From: Acidocella sp.
Lineage (GTDB): Bacteria > Pseudomonadota > Alphaproteobacteria > Acetobacterales > Acetobacteraceae
Length of the DNA stretch: 35,930 nucleotides
Reading direction: 5' to 3'
Assembly (NCBI GenBank): GCA_027308685.1
Contig: DAIDEE010000043.1
Span: 1 to 35,930 of the forward strand
The position numbers were made by a program, and so were the translations under genes. The notes beneath the pieces are model-generated. The model saw nothing but the letters and a program-made list of their open reading frames with translations, was not told the DNA's origin and ran no database searches. Positions 16,351-23,609 of this stretch are shown one piece after another (position 1 is the first letter of the stretch; each line of letters begins with the position of its first letter).

Positions 16351-17028
16351 ATGAAAATTCTCCTGATTGAAGATGACCCCAAAACGGTGGCGTTCCTCCG
16401 AGCCGGCCTGGAGCCGGAAGGCTACGCAATTTCCTCGGCTGATGACGGCCGCAAGGGCCTGATTAGCGCCGCCAGTGGAGATTTCGACCTTCTGATCGTC
16501 GATCGGCTGCTACCCGGGCTTGACGGTGTGGCGCTGGTGAGAACCCTGCGTGCCGCCGGGATTCAGACGCCGGTGCTTTTCCTGACCGCGCTGGGCGGCA
16601 TCGATGACCGGGTTGAGGGCCTGCGCGCAGGGGGCGATGATTACCTGGTCAAGCCATTCGCCTTGGCCGAATTATCGGCCCGCGTTATTGCTTTAACGCG
16701 TCGCGGAAGCCCGGCCCCTAAAACTGCTGTGCTAAAAATCGCCGACCTTGAACTTGACCGTTTATCGCGCCGCGTCACCCGGTCGGGGAAAAAAATTGAT
16801 CTGAAACCCCGGGAATTTCAGTTGCTCGAATATTTGATGCTGCATGAAAACCAAGTGGTGACACGTACGATGTTGCTTGAAGCGGTTTGGGATTTTCATT
16901 TTGATCCGATAACCAGCGTGGTTGAATCCCACATCAGCCGGCTGCGCAGCAAGCTGGACCGCGGGTTCGGGCGGGAATTGATCCAAACCTATCGCGGGTC
17001 GGGCTACCGAATTTCCAGCGATGCTTAG
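16351..17028 (+). CDS. OmpR/PhoB-family response regulator
   Basis: The 225-residue protein has a receiver domain with acidic D8/D9, phospho-acceptor D51 in LLIVDRLLPGLDG, T79 in LFLTALGG and K101 in YLVKPF. A winged-helix DNA-binding domain (about residues 128-224) includes RREFQ-like LKPREFQLLEYLM, VVTRTMLLEAVW and VVESHISRLRSKLD ending in RGSGYRI. The set matches the CusR/CopR/TctD-type group. It should activate or repress the divergent efflux operon when phosphorylated by the kinase encoded next, with which it overlaps by eight bases. The transported substrate would be the signal, but the sequence does not show what it is. Confidence 0.96.
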   Translation: MKILLIEDDPKTVAFLRAGLEPEGYAISSADDGRKGLISAASGDFDLLIVDRLLPGLDGVALVRTLRAAGIQTPVLFLTALGGIDDRVEGLRAGGDDYLVKPFALAELSARVIALTRRGSPAPKTAVLKIADLELDRLSRRVTRSGKKIDLKPREFQLLEYLMLHENQVVTRTMLLEAVWDFHFDPITSVVESHISRLRSKLDRGFGRELIQTYRGSGYRISSDA

Positions 17029-18406
17029 AGACGCCGTCACGCCCATTACCCGTACCTCCAGCTTCCGCCTCGCCTTACAAAGTGCAGCCTTGTCGGTGTT
17101 CGGCGCCATCATCGTGTTCGCGATCATTTACCGCGCTTCGGAGACCACAGTCAGGTCCGCGCTCGAGGCCACCGTCACCAGCGAGCAGGCGGATGTCATA
17201 TCCGATGCGCAGGATGACGCATCCATCCTGAAGGCCGTGCAGGTTGCAACGGCGGAGTCCGACGGGACGTTTTATGCCTTGACGAGCCCCGACGGCACAA
17301 TATTGGCCGGTAATCTCCCCCTTTCACCGCAGGCCACCCGAACGTGGAATGGCTGGCGCACCATGGGCCGCGATGACGGGCTCAGCCTGCCGCCGCATGT
17401 TACGGCAATTCACGGCCTCGCAACCAAACTGCAAAATGGCAAGGTTTTGGTCGTCGCTGAAAATGCCAGCGCGCTGGAAGCGTTGAATGAGTTGATTCGC
17501 AATGCGTTTCTGGCGGTTTTTGGAACGATTTTGGCGATCGGCTTTGCGGGAGGATTATTTATTGCACGGCAAACATTAACCCGTGTTGAGAGCATGTCGA
17601 AAACCAGTCATGACATTATGGAAGGCGACCTAACACGGCGAATTCCCTTGAATGGCACCGGCGATGAATTCGACCGGCTGGCGACTAATTTGAATGCCAT
17701 GCTCGACCGCATCGAGGTTTTGATGGAAAATCTTCAGCAGGTCAGCAATGATATCGCCCACGACCTGCGGTCCCCGTTGGCACGCCTGCGCGAACATTTG
17801 GAACTGGCGCGTCACCATACGCATGAGCCAGAGACTCAAACTGCGTTTGACGAAGGGATCGCCCAGGTGGACTCCGCCTTGAGTATTTTTTCCGCTCTCT
17901 TGCGTATCGCCGAGGTGGAGGCCGGTGCCCGGCGCCGGGACTTCACAGTTGTCGATCTCTCCTCACTGCTGCACGACCTCGTTGAAACATTTGAAACCGT
18001 GGCTGAGTCAGAATCGATGACACTGACCGCGGCAATCGCTGATGGTTTATTGGTGGTGGGAGACCGGAACTTGTTGGCCCAGATGTTTGTCAACATCATC
18101 GAAAACTCCATCCGGCACTCACCGGCTGGCAGCAGCATTTTTATCGAAGCTGAGATCCGGCACCCTGACCATGTAGAAATTGTGATCTCCGACAACGGGC
18201 CAGGTATCCCGCCTGAGGAATACACGCGTGTGCTGCAGCGCTTCGTCAGAATGGATGCATCACGCCACAGCCCCGGCACCGGCTTGGGACTCGCTCTGGT
18301 GGCCGCTGTCGTTGAATTGCATAATGGCAAAATTGATCTTCGCACCAACAACCCCGGATTGCGCGTCAGCATTCTTCTGAATGGCGCGAGCGAACCCAAA
18401 GCCTAA
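17021..18406 (+). CDS. Sensor histidine kinase
   Basis: The 461-residue protein has TM1 (residues 20-38), a periplasmic sensor of about 120 residues, TM2 (162-182), a HAMP domain (to about 235), and a HisKA domain with H247 in VSNDIAHDLRSPL. The ATPase domain shows the N-box NIIENSIRH, G1 box DNGPGIP and G2 box GTGLGLAL. It is an orthodox inner-membrane kinase. The sensor domain has no His/Met-rich metal motif, so I cannot say whether metal or an organic compound is sensed. It overlaps the response regulator gene by eight bases. No terminator is evident after it before the next promoter region. Confidence 0.95.
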   Translation: MLRDAVTPITRTSSFRLALQSAALSVFGAIIVFAIIYRASETTVRSALEATVTSEQADVISDAQDDASILKAVQVATAESDGTFYALTSPDGTILAGNLPLSPQATRTWNGWRTMGRDDGLSLPPHVTAIHGLATKLQNGKVLVVAENASALEALNELIRNAFLAVFGTILAIGFAGGLFIARQTLTRVESMSKTSHDIMEGDLTRRIPLNGTGDEFDRLATNLNAMLDRIEVLMENLQQVSNDIAHDLRSPLARLREHLELARHHTHEPETQTAFDEGIAQVDSALSIFSALLRIAEVEAGARRRDFTVVDLSSLLHDLVETFETVAESESMTLTAAIADGLLVVGDRNLLAQMFVNIIENSIRHSPAGSSIFIEAEIRHPDHVEIVISDNGPGIPPEEYTRVLQRFVRMDASRHSPGTGLGLALVAAVVELHNGKIDLRTNNPGLRVSILLNGASEPKA

Positions 18407-18452
18407 AGCCATCAACCAGCCCGCTACGCCGGTATTTTAGGCGACAAGTTTA

Positions 18453-18526
18453 TTGCTGAGCAATTGATAAGCAAAATTTACCAAAAATAGATTAAAATAT
18501 ACTCAATTTTGTATATCAAGCTATTT
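18453..18526 (+). promoter_or_regulatory. Candidate upstream regulator sites for the guanidine operon (inverted repeats, IHF-like site)
   Basis: Three elements lie 80-150 bases upstream of the predicted start of transcription. TTGCT-G-AGCAA (18453-18463) is a perfect palindrome, with AGCAA repeated at 18470-18474. ATATAC-N8-GTATAT (18497-18516) is a perfect inverted repeat. TATCAAGCTATTT (18514-18526) matches the IHF consensus at 12 of 13 positions. Such enhancer-plus-IHF arrangements are usual upstream of sigma-54 promoters. The repeats do not match the NtrC consensus, so another activator may act. Confidence 0.4.
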
Positions 18527-18577
18527 AACTGCCTAAAAATTCCTTTGTTTGCCTTGTCCTGAACCACCCAGATTGGT

Positions 18578-18594
18578 TTGGCACATAATCTGCA
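18578..18594 (+). promoter_or_regulatory. Predicted sigma-54 (RpoN) promoter of the guanidine operon
   Basis: TTGGCAC-N5-CTGCA at 18578-18594 matches the sigma-54 consensus (YTGGCAC-N5-TTGCW) except for one base. It has the essential GG (18580-18581) and GC (18592-18593) exactly ten bases apart. Initiation about 12 bases downstream (near 18605) would start the RNA at the 5' edge of the riboswitch aptamer. Sigma-54 control fits a nitrogen-scavenging operon. No sigma-70 promoter of comparable quality is seen nearby. Confidence 0.6.
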
Positions 18595-18599
18595 TTGAA

Positions 18600-18708
18600 T
18601 TGTATGGGCTAGGGTTCCGGCCGGAGTTGTTTCCGGTGCTGGTCCGAGAGCTTCAACCTTCAGGGAGACATCCTGATGGTACACGGCGGGATAAAAGCCC
18701 GGGAGAGC
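18600..18708 (+). promoter_or_regulatory. Guanidine-I (ykkC) riboswitch aptamer
   Basis: The conserved blocks of the guanidine-I class occur in order: CTAGGGTTCCGG (18609-18620), GGTCCGAGAG (18641-18650), ACACGGCGGGATAAAAGCCC ending at 18700, and GGGAGA. Stems can be drawn: P1b CCGGA/TCCGG at 18621-18636, P2 TCAGG/CCTGA in 18659-18677, and P3 GGG/CCC around ATAAAAG. Guanidine binding normally turns expression on by blocking a terminator. The downstream carboxylase, UAAP pair and allophanate hydrolase support guanidine rather than the ppGpp, PRPP or nucleotide ligands of ykkC subtype 2. The outermost stem is weak and its 5' strand may lie at the transcription start. Confidence 0.93.
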
Positions 18709-18737
18709 ATTTGATGTGAGGATCACGTCGGGCTTTT
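18693..18737 (+). terminator. Riboswitch-controlled intrinsic terminator
   Basis: AAAAGCCCG (18693-18701), which is part of the conserved P3 of the aptamer, pairs perfectly with CGGGCTTTT (18729-18737). The two structures are mutually exclusive. Ligand-stabilised P3 would therefore free transcription into the operon, an ON switch. The T-run is short (TTTT followed by CC), so leakage is expected. Confidence 0.8.
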
Positions 18738-18834
18738 CCTACCGTGGTTCTCGTTTCTGGGTCGATCTGCCGATTGGAACGAGGTTACATATGATATTTG
18801 GTTTCCGTGTCTCCACCACCGCCGGGTGCCGCGC

Positions 18835-19785
18835 ATGAGTGCGCCGTATAAATTATTCTATGCCTCCGACATCCATGGTTCGGAAAAATGCTTCCTCAAA
18901 TTCATCAATGCCGGGAAGTTTTATAAAGCCAACGCTCTGGTGCTGGGCGGTGATATTTGCGGCAAAATGGTGGTGCCGCTGATCGCGCGGGGCAATCGTT
19001 GGGAGGCGCGTTTTCTGGGTCGCGACTTTGTCGCCGAAACGCCGGCTGAATGTGCCGAAATCGAAAAAAATATCCGGATGAACGGGTTTTATCCAGTAAT
19101 CCTGAGCCCGGAGGAGCACGCGCATTTCCAGGAAGACGAAACCGCGCGCAACGCGATGATCGACAAGGTGGTGCTGGAAGCAACCAGGCGCTGGATTGGG
19201 ATTGCCGAAGAACGTCTGCGCGGCACGGGCATCCGCTGCCTTATAAATGCCGGTAATGACGATGACGATTACATCGACCAGGCGCTACGGCAATCTGATG
19301 TGGTTGAAAATCATGATGGCGGCGTCACCAACCTTACTGACGAAGTACAGATGGCGGTGTGCGGCTATTCCAATACCACACCCTTTGATAGCCCGCGTGA
19401 GATGGCAGAGCCACAGCTACAAACCCATATTGAGAGCATTATCGCTCAGCTCAAATCGCCACGCGATGCGATCTTCACGCTGCATGTGCCGCCCTACAAC
19501 ACAGGGATTGATTCAGCGCCGATGCTTGAGGACGGCAAAGTTGTTACCAAGGGCGGTCACACGGTGATGAACCCGGTGGGGTCCACTGCTGTGCGCGGCA
19601 TCATCGAGCGGCATCAACCGATCGTCAGCCTCCACGGGCATATCCATGAATCCCGTGGCACCAAGCAAATTGGCCGTACGCTCTGCATCAATCCTGGCAG
19701 CGAATACTCCGAGGGCGTGCTGCGCGGCGTGCTCGTTACGTTCAAGGGCGCCAAGCTAGTTGGCCATCAGCTTGTTCAGGCCTGA
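18835..19785 (+). CDS. Calcineurin-like metallophosphoesterase
   Basis: The 316-residue cytoplasmic protein carries the five metal-binding blocks of the family. They are D12-x-H14 (ASDIHGS), GGD (38-40), GND (140-142, in INAGNDDDDY), H217 in LHVPP, and HGHIH (H267, H269, H271). Closest in layout are small phosphoesterases of the YfcE/Icc type with an inserted helical segment at about 55-130. Substrates of this family range from phosphodiesters and nucleotides to phosphoproteins; the substrate is not evident here. It is the first gene behind the riboswitch and 32 bases before the permease gene, so it is induced with guanidine degradation. A GTG at 18826 is an alternative start. I know of no established role for such an enzyme in guanidine breakdown. 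Confidence 0.87.
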   Translation: MSAPYKLFYASDIHGSEKCFLKFINAGKFYKANALVLGGDICGKMVVPLIARGNRWEARFLGRDFVAETPAECAEIEKNIRMNGFYPVILSPEEHAHFQEDETARNAMIDKVVLEATRRWIGIAEERLRGTGIRCLINAGNDDDDYIDQALRQSDVVENHDGGVTNLTDEVQMAVCGYSNTTPFDSPREMAEPQLQTHIESIIAQLKSPRDAIFTLHVPPYNTGIDSAPMLEDGKVVTKGGHTVMNPVGSTAVRGIIERHQPIVSLHGHIHESRGTKQIGRTLCINPGSEYSEGVLRGVLVTFKGAKLVGHQLVQA

Positions 19786-19817
19786 GTTTTTTCAACACCA
19801 AACGACTGGGAGACTTT

Positions 19818-21413
19818 ATGACCGTTAATTTTGCCAGAAAAGCCACCGGGCTGGTCCGACAGGCCGGCGCCAAGGATGTATTCATCTATAACGTTAATTT
19901 CATCAATATCGCCATCGGTGTGGCATTCATGTTCCTGTTCATGCCGAACGGGTCATATCCGGGGGTAAATATTTATATCTCCACCATCCTTTGCACACTG
20001 GTCGTACTCCCGACCTCGCTGGTTTACGCGATGTTCGCCTCCGCGATGCCGCGCTCGGGTGGTGAATATGTGTATGTGAGCCGTGCCACCAAGCCGCTGT
20101 TTGGGTTTGTGGCAAGCTGGAACTACACAATCTGGTGCTTCTTCTATATTGGCGTGCCGGCAGCTTTCCTCGGAAAGTACGGTATCTCGGCGCTCTTCCG
20201 TGAATTGGGTGTGTCCTTCGGTTCCTCGGCCATGACCACCTGGGGCGATTGGTTTAACACGCCATTGGGCACGGCGCTGACTGGCACAGTGCTCATTATC
20301 GCGTTCGCGGTGGTATTTATTTACGGCGTTTCACTTTACATGCGCATCCAGAACATCACCTTTGTGCTCGCCAGCATTGGGTTGGCGATCACCGCTGTGG
20401 TGCTGCTGAACCACACGCCGGATTCGACCGTTGCAGCCTTCAACCATTACGCTGGTAACTTCACCGGCAAACCTGACACCTACAAAGCGATTACCACGAA
20501 CCTCGGAACCAATGCTGTTACCGATCCGCCTTTTGACCTTAAGCAGACCCTCATTTCAATGACATGGCCGTTCACGGTGCTCGGCTTCTCCATCGCTTCC
20601 GCCTACATTGGTGGTGAGATTAAGGGAGCTAATCGCTCGCAGATGATCGGTATGCCCGGCTCGCTGTTCTACTCAGCGTTCTGGCTGCTGGTTATTTCAT
20701 ATGTCACGTTACATGCCTTTGGTTTTTCCTTCCTGGGCAATCTGGCAGCGGTAACGCCTGGTAACGTCAACTTGGGCTTTACCCCCACCTTCTCTGAGTT
20801 GGCGGCGGCACTCACCCAGCACGTGTGGCTGGTGCTTATCATCGGTGTGTCGTTCGCATTATGGACATACGCCTGGTTGCCTATCTATATCCTCACCGCG
20901 ACGCGTAACATTCTGGCTTGGGCATTGGACGGGCTTGCGCCTGCTAAAATTGCCGAAGTCAATGAGAACACCCATTCACCACTCATCGCCATCGCGGTGT
21001 CGTCGGTGCTGGGGATCGGCTTCCTGTGGCTCTACGCCTACGACGCTGCGTTCTCGACCATTTCGGGCTTCTTCGGTCAAGTATGTGGCACGTTCTTCCT
21101 CACCTCAATCGGGGCCATTGTATTCCCATACACACAGAAGGATATGTTCGAGGCGTCTCCCGTAGCGTGGCGGGTGGCGGGTGTGCCGGTGCTTTCCATC
21201 ATGGGCGTCCTCAGTGCCCTGGGCATGGGGCTGATCGCCTGGGCGTTCCTGAATGATCCGCAATCGGGCATCAGCTTCGCACAGCCTTTCATGCTGTATG
21301 TGAATGCGGGGGTTTTCCTCTCCGGCTTCATCTATTTTTACGCTGCCAAGTTCATCCAGGCGCGTCAGGGCGTGGATATCGACCTCGCCTTCGCCGAGAT
21401 CCCGCCGGAGTAA
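19818..21413 (+). CDS. APC-superfamily permease, probable guanidine (or guanidino compound) importer
   Basis: The 531-residue protein has about 12-13 hydrophobic segments with APC motifs: an unwound TM1 region (INIAIGVAFMF), SAMPRSGGEYVYVSRA near residue 75 (the family G-x-Y loop), and FGFVASWNY. It is related to amino acid/polyamine permeases. A GGGAGA ribosome site precedes the ATG. The riboswitch-controlled operon suggests it takes up guanidine or a guanidinium-bearing compound as nitrogen source; this is context-based. Guanidine riboswitches more often accompany small multidrug-resistance exporters or ABC importers. An export role is less likely because the operon degrades the compound. 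Confidence 0.9.
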   Translation: MTVNFARKATGLVRQAGAKDVFIYNVNFINIAIGVAFMFLFMPNGSYPGVNIYISTILCTLVVLPTSLVYAMFASAMPRSGGEYVYVSRATKPLFGFVASWNYTIWCFFYIGVPAAFLGKYGISALFRELGVSFGSSAMTTWGDWFNTPLGTALTGTVLIIAFAVVFIYGVSLYMRIQNITFVLASIGLAITAVVLLNHTPDSTVAAFNHYAGNFTGKPDTYKAITTNLGTNAVTDPPFDLKQTLISMTWPFTVLGFSIASAYIGGEIKGANRSQMIGMPGSLFYSAFWLLVISYVTLHAFGFSFLGNLAAVTPGNVNLGFTPTFSELAAALTQHVWLVLIIGVSFALWTYAWLPIYILTATRNILAWALDGLAPAKIAEVNENTHSPLIAIAVSSVLGIGFLWLYAYDAAFSTISGFFGQVCGTFFLTSIGAIVFPYTQKDMFEASPVAWRVAGVPVLSIMGVLSALGMGLIAWAFLNDPQSGISFAQPFMLYVNAGVFLSGFIYFYAAKFIQARQGVDIDLAFAEIPPE

Positions 21414-21417
21414 GATG

Positions 21418-22167
21418 ATGAGCGAGATCACGGAACATCAAGTGATCGCCGCGATCGCCGCCAAGGGGGGCATTGCGCGTCTCCTTGGCGGCAGAGCGAT
21501 CCATGCGGTCTGTGGGGAGTCTCTGCCTGCCACATTAAAGCGGCACTCGGCGGATATCGATCTGGTCACCCGCGGGCGCGACCGCAAAGCGCTGAAGGCC
21601 GCCATGACCGAGCTAGGCTGCGTGCCCGAACAAGAGTTCAACCTGCTGAACGGCAAGGAGCGGATGATGTTTCACGCTGGTGAAACAAAGATCGATATTT
21701 TTATCGACATCTTTCGGATGTGCCATACGCTCCAGCTGGGGCACCGTTTAGAGTTGCATCCGCTCACGCTCTCGCCGGCTGACTTGTTGCTCACCAAGCT
21801 TCAGGTATTTCATGCCGAGCGCAAGGACCTTTCCGACACCGCAGCCCTGCTGCTGGCCTGCGGCCTTGGCCCGGAAGGGCTTGGGGCGATCGATACCAAC
21901 TATATCGCCAAACTTCTTGGTAGCGATTGGGGTTTTTGGCGTACGGCCAGCGGTACGCTGAAAACTTTAGAGGCGCGCGCTGAGGAGATTTGCGGTACTC
22001 ATGAATTGGCGGTCGCTCTCAGACGCCATATCACTGAATTATTGCACGTGCTGGAGACCGCACCGCGCAGCCTCTCATGGCGAATGCGTGCCGTGATCGG
22101 GGAGCGCAGCCCCTGGTACGAACTGCCCGAAGAACCTGACGTCGATCATCTTCCCACCACCGCCTGA
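21418..22167 (+). CDS. Nucleotidyltransferase-fold protein (AbiEii/MNT-like)
   Basis: The 249-residue protein has a polymerase-beta-type nucleotidyltransferase core: LLGGRA (22-27), the catalytic pair D46-x-D48 in SADIDLV, a third acidic residue D93 in KIDIFID, and the AbiEii-like segment TLSPADLLLTKLQ (117-129) followed by KDLSD. The catalytic triad looks intact. GGAG lies seven bases before the ATG at 21418; another ATG at 21415 is possible. The gene begins directly behind the permease stop and ends 15 bases before the glutamine synthetase gene. No antitoxin-like partner adjoins it, so a toxin role is unlikely. An enzyme that modifies a protein (for example AMPylation) or a small molecule is plausible. 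Substrate is unknown. Confidence 0.75.
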   Translation: MSEITEHQVIAAIAAKGGIARLLGGRAIHAVCGESLPATLKRHSADIDLVTRGRDRKALKAAMTELGCVPEQEFNLLNGKERMMFHAGETKIDIFIDIFRMCHTLQLGHRLELHPLTLSPADLLLTKLQVFHAERKDLSDTAALLLACGLGPEGLGAIDTNYIAKLLGSDWGFWRTASGTLKTLEARAEEICGTHELAVALRRHITELLHVLETAPRSLSWRMRAVIGERSPWYELPEEPDVDHLPTTA

Positions 22168-22182
22168 CGAATAGGATTTCAC

Positions 22183-23550
22183 ATGGATATGACCAGCTCC
22201 ACCACCGTGCCCAGCGGTGCCAACGCTACGGCTTTGTCGGAAGCCGGGGTACGCTATTGCGCCGCCTCCTACGTCGATATGCACGGTGTTTCGAAAACCA
22301 AAATGGTACCCATTGCGCACCACGCCCAAATGCTCGGCGGCTCTGAATTGTTCACGGGTGCCGCAATGGATGGCGTGCCACAATCGGTGCATGACGAAGA
22401 AGTTGCGGCGATGCCTGATCCGGCCTCATGCAGCATTTTGCCTTGGAAGCCCGAGATCGCCTGGTTTGCCTCAGACCTCTACTGCCAGGGCAAACCGTTT
22501 GAGGCATGTTCACGCAATATCCTCAAACGCCAGTTAAACCGCGCCGCCGCCCATGGGCTGCAATTCAACCTCGGCATCGAGGCCGAATTTTTTGTGTTCA
22601 AGGCGCTGGAAGAGGGCGGGTTCACGCCGCTGTCGTCACGTCAAAATCTTGCCAAACCCTGCTATGATCTCTCCCGCCTATTGGATAATTTTGCCTGGGC
22701 CGATGAGTTGGTGAGTGCTATGAATACCCTGGGCTGGGATGTTTATTCCTTCGACCACGAGGACGGCATCGGCCAGTTCGAAATTGATTTTATGTATGCC
22801 GATGCTCTTACCATGGCTGATCGTTACACGTTCTTTCGCTTCATGGCGCATGAAATCGCCCGCAAGCACGGCGGCTTCGCCAGCTTCATGCCCAAGCCAT
22901 TTGCCGACCGCGCCGGGTCGGGCGCGCATCTCAATATGTCCTTGGCTGACCTCAAGACCGGTGCGAACCTGTTTGCCGATAAGGCCGACCCGCGTGGCTG
23001 CAAGTTGGGGGCGTTGGGCTACAAGTTTATTGCCGGTGTGCTCAGGCACCTGCCGGCGATCTGCGCGGTGGTGGCACCCTCAGTGAACAGCTACAAGCGT
23101 CTGGTGAAGCAGGGGTCCGCCTCCGGCTTCACATGGGCGCCAGTGCTGTGCTGTTATGGCAACAACAACCGCACCAATGCGCTGCGTATTCCCCTGGGCG
23201 GCGGGCGCGTGGAATTGCGGGCGGCGGATTCTGCCTGCAACCCTTACCTGGCAACTGCCATGGTGCTGGCGGCGGGGTTGGAGGGAATTGAGAACGACCT
23301 CGACCCCGGAATGCCCAATACCGAGAATATGTATATGAAGTCTGGCGCTGATCTCGCCGCACTTGGTATCAATACGCTGCCGGGAAGCCTTACCGAAGCG
23401 CTGGACGCCTTCGCCGCCGACCCAATAAGTGCGGCTGTGTTCGGTAGGTCAATGCATGAAGCATGGCTGGGCTACAAGCGCGACGAGTGGGCCAGCTATG
23501 CCTATCATGTTTCAGATTGGGAATATAACCGCTACCTCAGTTTTTTCTGA
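22183..23550 (+). CDS. glnT: Glutamine synthetase-like enzyme, type III/GlnT group
   Basis: The 455-residue protein has the GS beta-grasp N-terminus (ASYVDMHGVSKTKMVP) and the catalytic C-domain. Metal and substrate motifs include GIEAEFFVF (E133, E135), GQFEIDF (E200), GSGAHLNMS (H249), VNSYKRL, and the R/E cluster GRVELRAADSACNPYLA. It is closest to the GlnT/'type III glutamate-ammonia ligase' group rather than to GlnA. It would attach ammonia or an amine to glutamate with ATP. Y384 in ENMYMKS aligns with the tyrosine that GlnE adenylylates in GlnA. AGGA sits six bases before the ATG. In this operon it could assimilate ammonia released from guanidine, or act on an amine intermediate. Confidence 0.9.
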   Translation: MDMTSSTTVPSGANATALSEAGVRYCAASYVDMHGVSKTKMVPIAHHAQMLGGSELFTGAAMDGVPQSVHDEEVAAMPDPASCSILPWKPEIAWFASDLYCQGKPFEACSRNILKRQLNRAAAHGLQFNLGIEAEFFVFKALEEGGFTPLSSRQNLAKPCYDLSRLLDNFAWADELVSAMNTLGWDVYSFDHEDGIGQFEIDFMYADALTMADRYTFFRFMAHEIARKHGGFASFMPKPFADRAGSGAHLNMSLADLKTGANLFADKADPRGCKLGALGYKFIAGVLRHLPAICAVVAPSVNSYKRLVKQGSASGFTWAPVLCCYGNNNRTNALRIPLGGGRVELRAADSACNPYLATAMVLAAGLEGIENDLDPGMPNTENMYMKSGADLAALGINTLPGSLTEALDAFAADPISAAVFGRSMHEAWLGYKRDEWASYAYHVSDWEYNRYLSFF

Positions 23551-23574
23551 GTCTATAGAATGGGCATCACGTCG

Positions 23575-23584
23575 CCCCCCCCCC
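23575..23584 (+). repeat. Poly-C tract (C10) between glnT-like and UAAP1 genes
   Basis: Ten consecutive cytosines lie in the 59-base spacer, 25 bases before the UAAP1 start. Such homopolymers are prone to slippage. It is not inside a gene, so length changes would alter mRNA leader structure or spacing, not reading frame. Confidence 0.95.
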
Positions 23585-23609
23585 TGCGTCTCAAACCTGC
23601 GAGTTATTT

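Noticed and set aside
18554-18589. Sigma-70 promoter with TTGTCC and CATAAT upstream of the riboswitch
   Set aside because: The spacing between the hexamers is 24 bases, too long; the sigma-54 reading fits far better.
18478-18726. Minus-strand open frame across the riboswitch
   Set aside because: It overlaps conserved RNA elements, has no family match and a low-quality start.
21418-22167. Nucleotidyltransferase as half of an AbiE or MNT-HEPN toxin-antitoxin system
   Set aside because: No HEPN or AbiEi-like partner is adjacent; it is embedded in a metabolic operon with close spacing.
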